Below are positions 11,261-21,787 of a stretch of DNA of 64,000 nt, piece by piece. The translations under genes and the position numbers were made by a program. How positions within the stretch are numbered: the stretch's first letter is position 1; each line of letters begins with the position of its first letter. A model generated the notes under the pieces. It ran no database searches, was not told the origin of the DNA, and saw only the letters and a program-made list of their open reading frames with translations. This DNA comes from Larix kaempferi (Eukaryota > Streptophyta > Pinopsida > Pinales > Pinaceae): NCBI GenBank assembly GCA_027924585.1, contig BSBM01001662.1, positions 1,178,001 to 1,242,000 on the forward strand. The letters run 5' to 3'.

Positions 11261-11375
11261 GGTATTAAACCATACAAAACATTTGTTTTGTATGCAATCA
11301 TATAAATTATTAGTTTTCTTTGATTTTGTTCGTTGCCCTAGCCGTGCACCTAACCTATTTATTGTGCTTGACTAT

Positions 11376-11441
11376 ATCGCGTTCACGTTTTTTCACTACA
11401 TATCGCGCACGCGTTTTGTATTTATATAACACGTATGCGTT
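11376..11441. repeat. array of three degenerate palindromic 14-mers at 26-bp spacing (internal)
   Basis: Copies start at 11376 (ATCGCGTTCACGTT), 11402 (ATCGCGCACGCGTT) and 11428 (AACACGTATGCGTT). The spacing is exactly 26 bp, as in the two subterminal arrays. It lies about 430-500 bp upstream of the transposase-like gene, so it could take part in that gene's regulation, or it could mark the end of an older nested copy. Confidence 0.78.
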
Positions 11442-11869
11442 TTGCAACTCCAGAAATAATGGCTTGTTTCTGTCCGAGAGCAACTTCACTCTGTCCGAAC
11501 GAAAACAATAATCCCGCGATTTTTCGAACAGCACGAGCCCGCGTCTGAAAATTTTCACATTCTACACCAACTCCATCATTTTTTTTTATGCAGGTGCAGC
11601 ATTGAGGACATCTTTCATGGTTTCTCACTGTGGTGTTGGGTTATATGGCCATATTTGAAGAAAATAATTAGCAAGCTTGAAGAATCTCCAATTGAAGAAC
11701 ACCAAAGATAAGGCCTTTGAAAGATTCATTTTGCTTATATTTGAGGAGCACACAAGATAAGATATCAAGCTTCAAGACCAACAAGGAAGAACTTCCATTT
11801 GCTTATTATTGAAGAGCTTGTAATTGAGGAGCAACAAAAACAAACTATATTGAATTGATCATTGTGGTG

Positions 11870-11971
11870 ATGGGGAATGCACGTAACCGAGTAAACAAAT
11901 CAACAAGGAAGAAGAGATCTCAAGAAGTCATTGAAGAAGAGAAAGAAAAGAAAAGAAAAGAATATACATGA
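11870..11971 (+). CDS. short upstream ORF before the transposase-like gene
   Basis: The frame ATGGGGAATGCA to TGA encodes 33 residues, mostly Lys, Arg and Glu. Its stop overlaps the next ATG as ATGA (11968-11971). It may be an upstream ORF that lowers translation of the main frame. It may instead be the true basic N-terminus of the same protein, shifted by an indel. An acceptor-like TTTTTTATGCAG ends at about 11593, so the leader may be spliced. Confidence 0.3.
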   Translation: MGNARNRVNKSTRKKRSQEVIEEEKEKKRKEYT

Positions 11972-13888
11972 TGAATCGGAGGCTTTCTTTTGAAACTAAT
12001 CCAAATCCAATTGTAGAGGATACCATGGTTCATCCTATTAATCCACGACAAGAGGGACCTTCAATTTCCACAACAGTTGTTGAACAAGCACCCCATGGAA
12101 GTAATCAAGAAGCAAAACGTAGGTGCTCATTAGGGGATGTTTCAATTCCCACTTCAAGTCAAAGTGATAAGTTACCATCTCAAGATGAAGCTCACGAAGA
12201 AACACCCAATTTGCTATCCGGATGTGGTTATACAAGCGATGAAGTCAGAGAGGCGTTGGACATTTTGCCTACTGTTGAAGAAGAGAATGTTATCCACACC
12301 ATCGATGAGGATGTTGGACTTCCACAAGGGGATGTTGGACTTCCACAGACCATGGATGAGGATGTTGGACTTCCACCATCCAACTACCAGGAAGAGAATG
12401 AAGGACACCAAGCTACTACTGAAACGCCAGAGCGTCTTGGTGATGCGCTACATGGTACAATTCCAACCCCCTTACCTCCATTAGCAAGCACACGTCGAAG
12501 AACTCCGAAGCGTATACAAGTTGATGAAAGACTTATGAATTCCATTGAAGGTACGCTATCTAAACGTAGTATTGCTTATCAAACTCAACAGATACTTGAT
12601 AAATATTTTGTTTCTAAATGTGATGGAGATAAATGTAGATTATTTTTATCATTCTTAAAATCTAGGAGCATGAATGTTGTTAGGAAAAAGTTAGGGATAA
12701 AGATGATAAAGAATTCTGAACCAAGTTCTCATATAGTTAAAAGCCTAGTAGATGCATTTGGTAAAATTGGTAAGAACACACGTTCAAAGGACCGCAATGT
12801 TGCTCGTCGTGTGTTGTCACAATCAATTGCAGATAAGAACACCAGGGCCCTTCGTATTCTCAGGCCTATTTTGAGACTGGGCATGGTAAAGGAGAGCATG
12901 ATGGAGCCGGAGCATGTGTCAAAACATCCCTACGAAGAGAGGAATTGAAAGTATCTACAGAATCTACTATTCTAAATGCTCAATCTATAGTCAGGTGGTG
13001 CACGTCAGTAATGGGAGAGGAATCAATTATGCGAGTAGAATCCACAAGAAAGAGACATGTGGAGAGATTTTTTTGGGAGGTGGTAGACATAGATCGTTCA
13101 CATGCATGGGAATGCAAGACTGTGCCTGGGACTCGTGGCTTTCATTCGGTTCGAAGCTCTGATAACCCAGTATTTGAAATTTGGACCAGAAAACTCGCTT
13201 GTTTTTGCCCGCCTTGTTGTGATGGTGACTGGGATGGGTGTGAATCATTGGATTGGGTTGATGGATGGGATCGCATATCACTTCCACTTGATCAGCGTGC
13301 AATTGTTGAGTTAACTCCGTTGGAAGAAGACCAATCATCTATTTCTGCAGATTTTGATCATGTCTCAGACCTTGTACAACCTGGTATGATGCATTTCCTT
13401 AACATTTTTTGTTTGTTTACGTAGTCTTCAAATGCACATTAATGGCCTTGTATCGCACGAAAAATATTTTGATCATATACCTACAATCATATAATGCAGG
13501 GCACATATACGCAGTGGTTGCCTCAAAAGATACTGAATGGGGTGATGAATACTGGTTGGCACGCTGTATAGATGGAAAGCAAACCCTCATTGTGTCCATG
13601 ACTAACGATGAAAACAACCACTTTCCAACTGGGTCTATGGTTGTTAAAGGTGAATACTTGACACGGGAAAGCAATGGAAGAAAGAAGGCTGGATATGTTT
13701 ACAAGGATTACAAACCAGGTGCAAGTGTGTATCACTTTACCAACTTAATCATTGGCACAAACCTTCAGGTACGAACAATGCCTAGTCGAAATACATCGAA
13801 GGTACGCTACTTCTTACCGGATACAGAGCACGAGAGACTAATGGAGACCATCAGTATAAGAGATGATCCGGAGGGCTTGGTTGTATGA
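11968..13888 (+). pseudogene. transposase-like gene with the catalytic core missing
   Basis: Exon 1 opens at ATG 11968 and stays open to about 12860. It has an acidic and Pro-rich N-terminus with three copies of DVGLP (12309-12380). A basic helical segment follows (TRRRTPKR, then RSKDRNVARRVLSQS), like a DNA-binding N-terminal region. The frame changes at 12863, where TATTCTCAG gives a splice acceptor. Exon 2 (12864-13383) opens with YFETGHGKGEHDGAGACVK, a signature I know from the distal part of eukaryotic DNA transposase-like proteins. A Cys cluster follows (ACFCPPCCDGDWDGCE), then WVDGWDRISLP. A GT-AG intron (13384-13499, donor GGTATGA, acceptor ATGCAG) leads to exon 3 (13500-13888, TGA stop), which encodes YWLARCIDGKQ and YKPGASVYHF. 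I expect an acidic-triad nuclease domain between the basic region and HGKG. Almost no sequence is left there, so an internal deletion is likely. The superfamily is not assigned. Confidence 0.6.
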
Positions 13889-14295
13889 TAATAGGTGCGA
13901 TCTAGCATGATGAGGTATGTTACATACTTTTAATACTATACTATTTATACTATTTGTAATTGAATATTGATATATGCTCAATTTTCACATGTATGTTTCA
14001 TATGAATATGTCAATTTTGCGTTCTTGATATGCCAAATTTACGTTTACGTTGTTTATAAATATGCCAAAAGTTCTCTTGTATGTCAAGTTTATGAATATG
14101 CCATTTTTTACATATGATCAGTAAACCCTAAAATTATATTATGTTCATCATGTTGGTTATTGGCTTCACCCAACAAAATTAATTCAATTCATGCTCACTA
14201 TATTAAACAATACACTTATATTAAATTTAATTCATGTCTTGTTAAATATTTCATAATGAATTAGCTAGTTGAGAGAACCACCTTAGACCAAGCCA
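13889..14295. other. AT-rich spacer, no gene
   Basis: The ATATGCCA word is scattered through 14028-14105. No open frame. It follows the stop of the transposase-like gene and may contain its 3' end. Confidence 0.5.
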
Positions 14296-14336
14296 TCATC
14301 ATCAACATCTTCATCATCATCACCATCATCATCATC
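14292..14336 (+). repeat. isolated CAT microsatellite
   Basis: A short (CATCAT)n/CAACATCTT run of the same type as 8466-10932, placed exactly where the GC-rich satellite begins. It may have been copied from the large block by replication slippage or recombination. Confidence 0.7.
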
Positions 14337-15125
14337 ATGGACCTGCAAAACCCTAGTTTCCAAAGTGTCTAGGCAGGTTTGGGTTAGGAACACTAGCCAT
14401 ACCCGCCCGGTGGATGATTTTCCAAAGTTGACCCCCGTGTGCAAAAATTGCACACTCCCACACTGAGCAAAACCCTAGTTTCCAAGATGGACCTGCAAGG
14501 TGACACATGGGCCACCGGGTAGGAGGGGAGGGGCACCCCTGGCACTATCCCGGTGTGCTGAATCCAATGGAGTCGACGGTTTGTCGATCCGAGCCACGGT
14601 CTTCATTCTATGGCTCGTCTCGTCTCACTACCAGAAGGCCTTCAGGGACACCTGCTGGATACCTACCGAGGGCATAGAACTCCAACCATGCAACAAAACT
14701 GGGTTCCGGGGAGTCCTGCAGGTGTGTCTAGACAGGTTCGGGCTAGGAACACTAGCCATACTTGCCTGGTGGATGATTTTCCAAAGTTGACCCCTATGTG
14801 CAAAATTTTCACACTCCCACACTGAGCAAAACCCTAGTTTACGAAATGAATGCACAATGAAGCCACTGGGCCATGGGGAGACGAGGGAGAGGGCCCCCTA
14901 GAGGTAATCGCACGCCAGGAGACCAACGGAGTCGACGGTTCATCGGTCCGACGTCTGGTTTCCGAGTTATGTCGAGTTGCAAGTCGCATGAAAATGCCGT
15001 TCAGGGACACTTGGTGAATTTCTGTCCGAGAGCCAAAAAGCAAACGAAGCAGGAAGATTGCGTGTCGTTGGCTCCTGCAAGTGTGTGTGGGCAATGCCGA
15101 CGTGGGAACACTGCCGGGAGCCATA
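14337..15125 (+). repeat. diverged units of the ~358-bp GC-rich satellite
   Basis: CACTGAGCAAAACCCTAGTT occurs at about 14462 and 14820, giving a period of ~358. The unit between is a distant variant (CCAATGGAGTCGACGG and CTTCAGGGACACCTGCTGGA instead of the canonical words). The third unit, from 14820, is canonical up to about 15117, where it breaks. Open frames here come from the high GC and are not supported as coding. Confidence 0.8.
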
Positions 15126-16817
15126 AATCCATGATAGTAAATTAATTCATGAAAAAAAAAACTGAATTATTCCTTTCAATGGATGTGGTTTTCAATTTCC
15201 TATGTTGTTAGGTCAATTTGGCACATTCATTGAAAGAAATTGTAGACTTTAATGATGATCACAACAAGTGTGTTTGTTAAAACCCTGTGAAAGAGAGCAT
15301 TAAAAGACCTACATTGTAGGCCATATAATTGTGTTTGTTTACCTTTTGTTTGATGGACCATGCACAATAAGTAATAAAATCATTTTTGAAGTAGGTCATT
15401 TCATTTTTCTGATTTTTTCTTTGGTGGTGTTGAAAAAGACCATTGTTCTTATTGATGGGATTTCATGTGCTTATGATTCTTTGGATAATCTGGACACATA
15501 CAAGGACACCATTATTAGACTAATTCATTATGAACAATTTAATATGAGTAATCTACATAAGTGAATTGAAAAATTAACAAAAATAACAAACAACCCATAT
15601 ACCTTGGAATATAGCACAAGAGTGACCATGTTAGGCAATCTTACTTATCTACTTAATAACACAAGAGTGACCGTGTTAGATATTATCCTTTAATAACCAT
15701 CAAACTGATTACAAGTTGATCACCATTGTCATCTATTAGTGAGACATGAGGGTTTGGTTCGCCTTTAAGGAACATGCCAACAAATAGTGAGTGCCCCATT
15801 CATTATCTTTCAGGGAAACCATTGCATATATGTTCATTTTAAAAAATATCAGTTCCAACGTGTGAGTCCACTAAATAGACAAAATGTAATGTATTCATGC
15901 TAGTTGATAAGATTTAATCTCATATTCCCTAAACTTGGTTGTACAAGATTTGAGACATGATCATAATGTGGTGAAATGGTTGATTAGTCCTCATCCAACT
16001 AGGATAATTCAATATTTATACCTAGAATAATGGGGAGTGATAGAATTTTCTTGTCCATATTTCTACTATAACATTGTTTGAGTTTCAAACTAAATGAAAT
16101 CCACAAATTCCATGCATTATTCTATGTGATTGATCTACATCAACCACCTCCCAAAAATATCTTTGCACATGTCCTTTCCTTATTGAGTCCTCTTCTCGTC
16201 TTCTTGTTCCATCTACAATTATTGAAGAACACCATTCAACAATAGATTTTGTGTAACTAATGAGAGAATTTCTCGTAAACTTCCATTTTTACCTGCAGAA
16301 TGTAATTTTTATGCACACAACATCTCGATCATTATCCCCTTTCCCACACTCAGTTTCAAAAGTCCTGTAAAGGCAACCTTTACATTTACATTTGCATTAA
16401 CATGACAACCAAGTCTCAAAAATGAGATTGATGGTGTTTATTCTCATGCAATGTATACAGTTAGGATTAAGACAACTGTATAAATCTATGGAATTATAAA
16501 TGGAGATATTAATCCAAAAGGAAGCCAATGTTGGCCTTGCCAATCTTTTCTTCCCAATGCAAACGAAATATTAGATTCCATTTTGCTATGTTTCCATGTA
16601 AAATATATTTGAAAAAAAACATATATTTGGATTATATGGAAATCCTTCTTACCTTTGACATTGTTTGGGATCTGCAGGATGGGAATGAAGTATTTTTTAG
16701 GGATTAAGAGGAGTATTCAATTACGCAAACTTATGAATGCCTATTGTGACAAGCAATCCATTGATTTCAACTCCATCACATTTGTATTTGATGGATGATG
16801 TTTGCAAGGTGAGCAAG
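15118..16817. other. 1.7-kb insertion interrupting the satellite
   Basis: The satellite stops at GGGAACACTGCC and resumes near 16818 at AACCCACCAATGCG, with about 35 bp of the unit lost. The insert is AT-rich, with a local duplication of ACAAGAGTGACC (15609, 15662). The plus-strand stretch 16678-16790 translates to MGMKYFLGI and NAYCDKQS, faintly like copia reverse transcriptase and RNase H, so a relic is possible. No target duplication was found. Confidence 0.4.
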
Positions 16818-18128
16818 TTTAACCCACCAATGCGAGATTGCATGCAATTACACTGAGCAAAACCCTAGTTTACGAAATGAATGCACAATGAAGCCACTAG
16901 GCCATGGGGAGACGAGGGAGAGGGCCCCCTAGAGGTAATCGCACGCCAGGAGACCAACGGAGTCGACGGTTCGTCGGTCCGACGTCCGGTTTCCGAGTTA
17001 TGTCAAGTTGCAAGTCGCATGAAAATGCCGTTCAGGGACACTTGGTGAATTTCCGTCCGGGAGCCAAAAAGCAAACGGAGCAGGAATATTGCGTGCCGTT
17101 GAATCCCGCAAGTGTGTGTGGGAAATTCCGACGTGGGAACACTACCAACACTGGCTCGGGGGAGGTTTTTGCAGAGTTGACCCACCAATGCGAGATTGCA
17201 TGCAATTACACTGAGCAAAACCCTAGTTTACGAAATGAATGCACAATGAAGCCACTGGGCCATGGGGAGACGAGGGAGAGGGCCCCCTAGAGGTAATCGC
17301 ACGCCAGGAGACCAACGGAGTCGACGGTTCGTCGGTCCGACGTTCGGTTTCCGAGTTATGTCGAGTTGCAAGTCGCATGAAAATGTCGTTCAGGGACACT
17401 TGGTGAATTTCCGTCCGGGAGCCAAAAAGCAAACGGAGCAGGAAGATTGCATGCTGTTGACTCCCACAAGTGTGTGTGGGAAATTCCGACGTGGGAACAC
17501 TACCAACACTGGCTCGGGGGAGTTTTTTGCAGAGTTGACCCACCAATGCGAGATTGCATGCAATTACACTGAGCAAAACCCTAGTTTACGAAATGAATGC
17601 ACAATGAAGCCACTGGGCAATGGGGAGACGAGGGAGAGGGCCCCCTAGAGGTAATTGCACGCCAGGAGACCAACGGAGTCGACGGTTCGTCGGTCCGACG
17701 TCTGGTTTCCGAGTTATGTAGAGTTGCAAGTCGCATGAAAATGCCATTCAGGGACACTTGGTGAATTTCCGTCCAGGAGCCAAAAAGCAAACGGAGCAGG
17801 AAGATTGCGTGTCGTTGGATCCCGCAAGTGTGTGTGGGAAATGCCGACGTGGGAACACTGCCAACACTGGCTCGGGGGAGGTTTTTGCAGAGTTGACCCA
17901 CCAATGCGAGATTGCATGCAATTAAACTGAGCAAAACCCTAGTTTACGAAATGAATGCACAATGAAGCCGTTGGGCCATGGGGAGACGAGGGAGAGGGCC
18001 CCTAGAGGTAATCGCACGCCAGGAGACCAACGGAGTCGACGGTTCGTCGGTCCGACGTCTGGTTTCCGAGTTATGTCGAGTTGCAAGTCGCATGAAAATG
18101 CCGTTCAGGGACACTTGGTGAATTTCCG
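16818..18128 (+). repeat. 358-bp GC-rich tandem satellite (canonical units)
   Basis: TACGAAATGAATGCACAATG begins at 16871, 17229, 17587 and 17945, exactly 358 bp apart. Units share GTCGACGGTTCGTCGGTCCG, AGTTATGTCGAGTTGCAAGT and CACTGAGCAAAACCCTAGTT and differ by a few percent. The last unit breaks off at TGAATTTCCGCCC (18128). GC content is far above the surroundings. The frames of about 128 codons in each unit do not continue through the units and are not called. Confidence 0.92.
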
Positions 18129-19035
18129 CCCATTTTATAATTTAAGCCACTTTTAAATATTTGAACTTCGATATTATTTTGGAAAGAGTATAATATTTCA
18201 AAACTCCTAAAGAGACAAAAACACATAATCAAAACTCCTAAGGCTGCAATTTAGAGTAGCAATAATGGGGGTGATGGAGTTGAATTTGATCCTATGGAAG
18301 ATAATGATACTAATATTATTGAGAATAAAGGGATAATAGGTTGATCCATGACACCTTTGTTTGCATGGATGAGGATGCACCTATGTATGAGACCTATGAT
18401 AATATTCATGATGTACATCTTATTGATAAGGCACACAAAGGCCTATACAAGAGATCAAAGATGAGTCACTTTGTCTACTAATTTGATGTTGATAAAATTG
18501 AAGGTATTGAATGACATTTCAAACAATGGTATGACAAAGATCCTAATGTATACACAAGGTTAATATATAAGGTGACCCATAAGGTTCTTTGTCATATCCC
18601 TATAATTCTAGGTTTTTGATGATTGTTTAGGTTAAAAAACATAGCACATTATATGGATTATCATGTACAAAGATAAGTGAAGATGGTATTATATGAGTGG
18701 CTACAAATGGTTCTCAATTTACGATCATCAAGAAAATATTACCCATTTTTAAAGAAGAACCTCATAATGTTAGACTTTCATTGGTAGTTGATGGCAATGG
18801 GTGTGCATGAGTGAGTTCGTTGAAACCTTGAAAACATTGTATTGCATTTAGTTTGATTAAATTACATGAGCAAGAACTTTGACATAACTTGTAATGATCA
18901 TCCAAAATCACAAATTTTAATTAGATACCAATTAGTGCATGCATGTAGTGAATTCGTTGAAACCTTTGAATATAATAGATTGTTCTTTTGACATAGTGCA
19001 TTCATGAGTAATAGATAATCCACACAAATCAACAC
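18129..19035. other. no supported gene; possible retroelement debris
   Basis: AT-rich sequence. A short stretch near 18268-18325 translates on the plus strand without stops (acidic, GDGVEFDPMEDNDTN), but it is soon interrupted. Nothing further is recognised. Confidence 0.4.
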
Positions 19036-19039
19036 ATTA

Positions 19040-19325
19040 GATTGACACAAGTACATGTATCCAAAAGTACATATATATCCAAAAGTGCATGTCTCCAAAA
19101 GTACATGTATATCCAAAAGTCTCCAAAAGTGCATGTCTCCAAAAGTACATGTATATCCAAAAGTATCCAAAAGTACATGTATCCAATGAAGTCAATGTAC
19201 ATGTCTCCAAAAGTACATGCACAATAAAGTCAATGTACATGTCTCCAAAACTGAATGTATCGAAAAGTACATATATATACAAAAGTATCCAAAAGCACAT
19301 GTGTCCAAAACTATCCAAAACTATC
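19040..19325. repeat. minisatellite of TCCAAAAGTACATGT(A/C) units
   Basis: Irregular tandem repeats of roughly 10-20 bp units (TCCAAAAGTACATGTA, TCTCCAAAAGTGCATG and similar). They reach the stop codon of the minus-strand seven-exon gene and so would lie in its 3' untranslated region. Confidence 0.85.
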
Positions 19326-21482
19326 AAAACTCAAGCTTTCTCTTGTTCTTTCCCGACGTTGATCCTCTAGGCACATCCCTAGGATCAATGTGCATCCCTG
19401 GATCCTGCAAATTAAATATCAATTGTTAAATTCAACTAACTATGTACACTAATACATTATCTCAACAATTATCAACTGGTGCATGGAAAGTGCATGAAAC
19501 ACTTGGTCACTGAAGGACATCTCACCTCAACTGACAAAGGAGATTGTGTTGCTTGTGTAGCAGATGGAGCCGTCGGTTGAACATCTAGGATGGTTGAACC
19601 AGGGGGGCCAGGCACTGCTCCTGCTGGTGGTGGCTACAATGAAAAAATGTTGAAATAGTTAGAAATGCATGAATAAACAATAGGTCCAACAATAATAAAC
19701 TATGTAAAGATAATGTTGAAATAGTTACATACCTGTGTGTGATCAGTCGCCACTGCAGATGCGGCACTAACTACTGCATCAACCATCGATGCGAGGTTCT
19801 TAATAGACAACTCGGGTTCCTGATGCAGTAAACATGCAATTCAAACATTAACAAAAACGATTTATGCACTGGATTTCAAGTTAAACAACAAATATCATCG
19901 AAGGATATACATTACCGTGGTGTGAGTAAGCCCATGGTCGTGGGAAACTGGAGTCTTTCTAGGAGTAGAACGCCTCACATACGCACGACCCTTGTTCACG
20001 AATGGCCTGGAGGGAGATGCAAATCCAGGAAATGGGCCAGATGTGTCGGATGGTGCCTACAGTCAGCAAGTGTTCATGTAGTTAGACATGCATGATTCAA
20101 AAAACAAACATGTATTTAAAAAATGTCATTTTTAATTGTTTACCTGGAGCCCAGACGTTTCAGGGGACGGTATGACCATGGGTACTACCTCCACATTACC
20201 TTGCCCCAGTGAAGGATCTGCCATCTGCAAGTTTAATAATTGTAAATATTAGACCGTAGATAGCATTAATGAACTAAAATGTAAAGTATGTGGAAATTAA
20301 CAAATTAACAAGTATTAAAAAACTGAAATTTTAAAATGTTTACCTCGGTGTGAGATACGGCAATAGGTGGTATATAAGATGGGCCTACTGAATGGGTAGC
20401 ATCATGCCCCCCTGTAGAGTCTAGAACATCCGGCTCTGGGGCGTCACTGCCGGCATAAAGCATCAACTGCAAGTTCAAAAAATTAATATATTAGCTCAAA
20501 CTATATATATGTGTACAAAAACGAAAATAAATGAAGAATTTATTACAATTAACCATCAACATACCTCTCTCAAAAACCCACTGAAGGCAACATCTGAGGC
20601 AATACCATAGCAGGGACGACCACATGATGTGCACTCGTGAGGATCAGTACTAGGATGGGGAATAGTCGATGGTCCTGCACTAGTGGATGGTCCTGATGGT
20701 CCTGCACTAGTGGATGGTCCTGATGGTCCTGCACTAGCTGATGGTCCAGCATGGTGACGAGCTGGTGTATGTACCACACCAGGGACAGATGTCCCTTCCT
20801 CACCCATATGTTGAACCATCGTGCCATGGCGAACAACCGCCCTTGCCAAACTCAAAAATGCATCCCGTGTCTGCGGAATAATGCGATGTGCTGGTGGGAC
20901 ATCTGGCCCAGGCAACTGCCTGCGAGGTGTAGGGATAGGGAGATCCTGGTCTCGAAGCCTGGCATTGGGTCGGTTTTGGGGCATCCCCCCACCGATCCCC
21001 TGAAACTGTAAGATGTCAAAATAGTTAATGTGTTTATGCAACACGAACTCTGCGTACATCTTTCGAAGGAAATATAAGGGAATTTCCCTGTTGTTGTGTG
21101 GTGGCATATCAAAAACCATGTACCATCTGTCCATCCAGTTATCAACAAATGGTTGAAACGTGCACCACTCAATGGAGATATGCGGCCTGCTTGCATTTGG
21201 GATTTCCCCCGTCCGAGGGTCCCTAAACAATGCAAATATAAGCTCTTTGGATATTTTCAACTTTTTTACTGCATTGTAATCTAGCCCATCAGCATATTGT
21301 TGTCTTTTTCTTTCTCTGTAAGATGCAATATCATATAGGACATTCGTAGATTGTGAAATGGTGTCCACAATTGCATCCAAGGTTGATGCAAGTGAACGGC
21401 GAATCCTGTCACCACCACTAAAAGCTGCACTTATGCCCCTCAATTGGGCAAGCTCAATCAATATCTCGGCATTGGTATCCAT
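19324..21482 (-). CDS. seven-exon gene of unknown function carried by the 19.2-kb element
   Basis: A consistent gene model on the minus strand has exons 21482-20565, 20466-20344, 20224-20144, 20056-19916, 19819-19733, 19633-19526 and 19404-19324 (TGA). All six introns (98, 119, 87, 96, 99 and 121 nt) have GT and AG ends with good context (GTATGT, GTAAAC; TTGCAG, TTGTAG), and all are phase 0. Joined, the exons give 512 codons without a stop. The ATG at 21482 has the context CGGCTATGGA, and an acceptor (TTATTGCAG) lies just upstream, so a leader intron is likely. Residues 1 to ~160 look globular (IEWCTFQPFVDNWMDRWYM). The rest is low-complexity, with GPSTSAGPS repeats, a CTSCGRPCYG cluster near residue 288 and many Pro/Ser/Thr. 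It ends in a basic KNKRK tail that could be a nuclear signal. I do not recognise the family. It may be an accessory transposon protein or a captured host gene. Confidence 0.62.
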
Positions 21483-21658
21483 AGCCGCAACTGCAATAAA
21501 GACATTAATACGAAAATCATTAGAAACATATACATGGTATATAATGACGTCTCTTCAAAATTGAACATGTATTAAATCAAACTCACATAAGAAATTTAAT
21601 GGAATTCACTTACATACATTTAAAACTTAAAATTAAACATTTGACAATTAAAAAGTAA
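21483..21658 (-). promoter_or_regulatory. probable leader intron and promoter region of the seven-exon gene
   Basis: Directly upstream of the ATG the minus strand reads TTTATTGCAG followed by TTGCGGCTATGG, a good splice acceptor. No donor or TATA box could be fixed with confidence. Confidence 0.35.
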
Positions 21659-21787
21659 GTTAGTCAGATTGGCAGAGAGGAGGAGGAGGAGGATCAGGGC
21701 AGTGATGAGTTTGTTGATTCAGGCATGGAGGAGGAGGATCAGGGCAGTGATGAGTTTGCATCTATGTGTCTCAATGTCTCATTGTGA
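21659..21787 (+). pseudogene. orphan C-terminal acidic exon fragment
   Basis: A plus-strand frame opens after a stop at 21656 and ends at TGA 21785-21787. It encodes about 42 residues with a duplicated acidic word, EEEDQGSDEF, at 21683-21712 and 21728-21757. GGCAG at 21671-21675 could be a splice acceptor. Acidic tails like this end some transposase genes, but no upstream plus-strand exon is visible. It is either a captured last exon or chance within a GAG-rich duplication. Confidence 0.25.

Noticed and set aside
12945-13424. Separate gene starting at 12945
   Set aside because: The start would be TTG. The frame continues upstream to a splice acceptor at 12863, so it is an exon of the transposase-like gene.
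14500-18156. Open frames of 60-130 codons in both strands of the 358-bp satellite
   Set aside because: The frame sequence repeats with the satellite, and frames stop within each unit on both strands. They reflect high GC composition.
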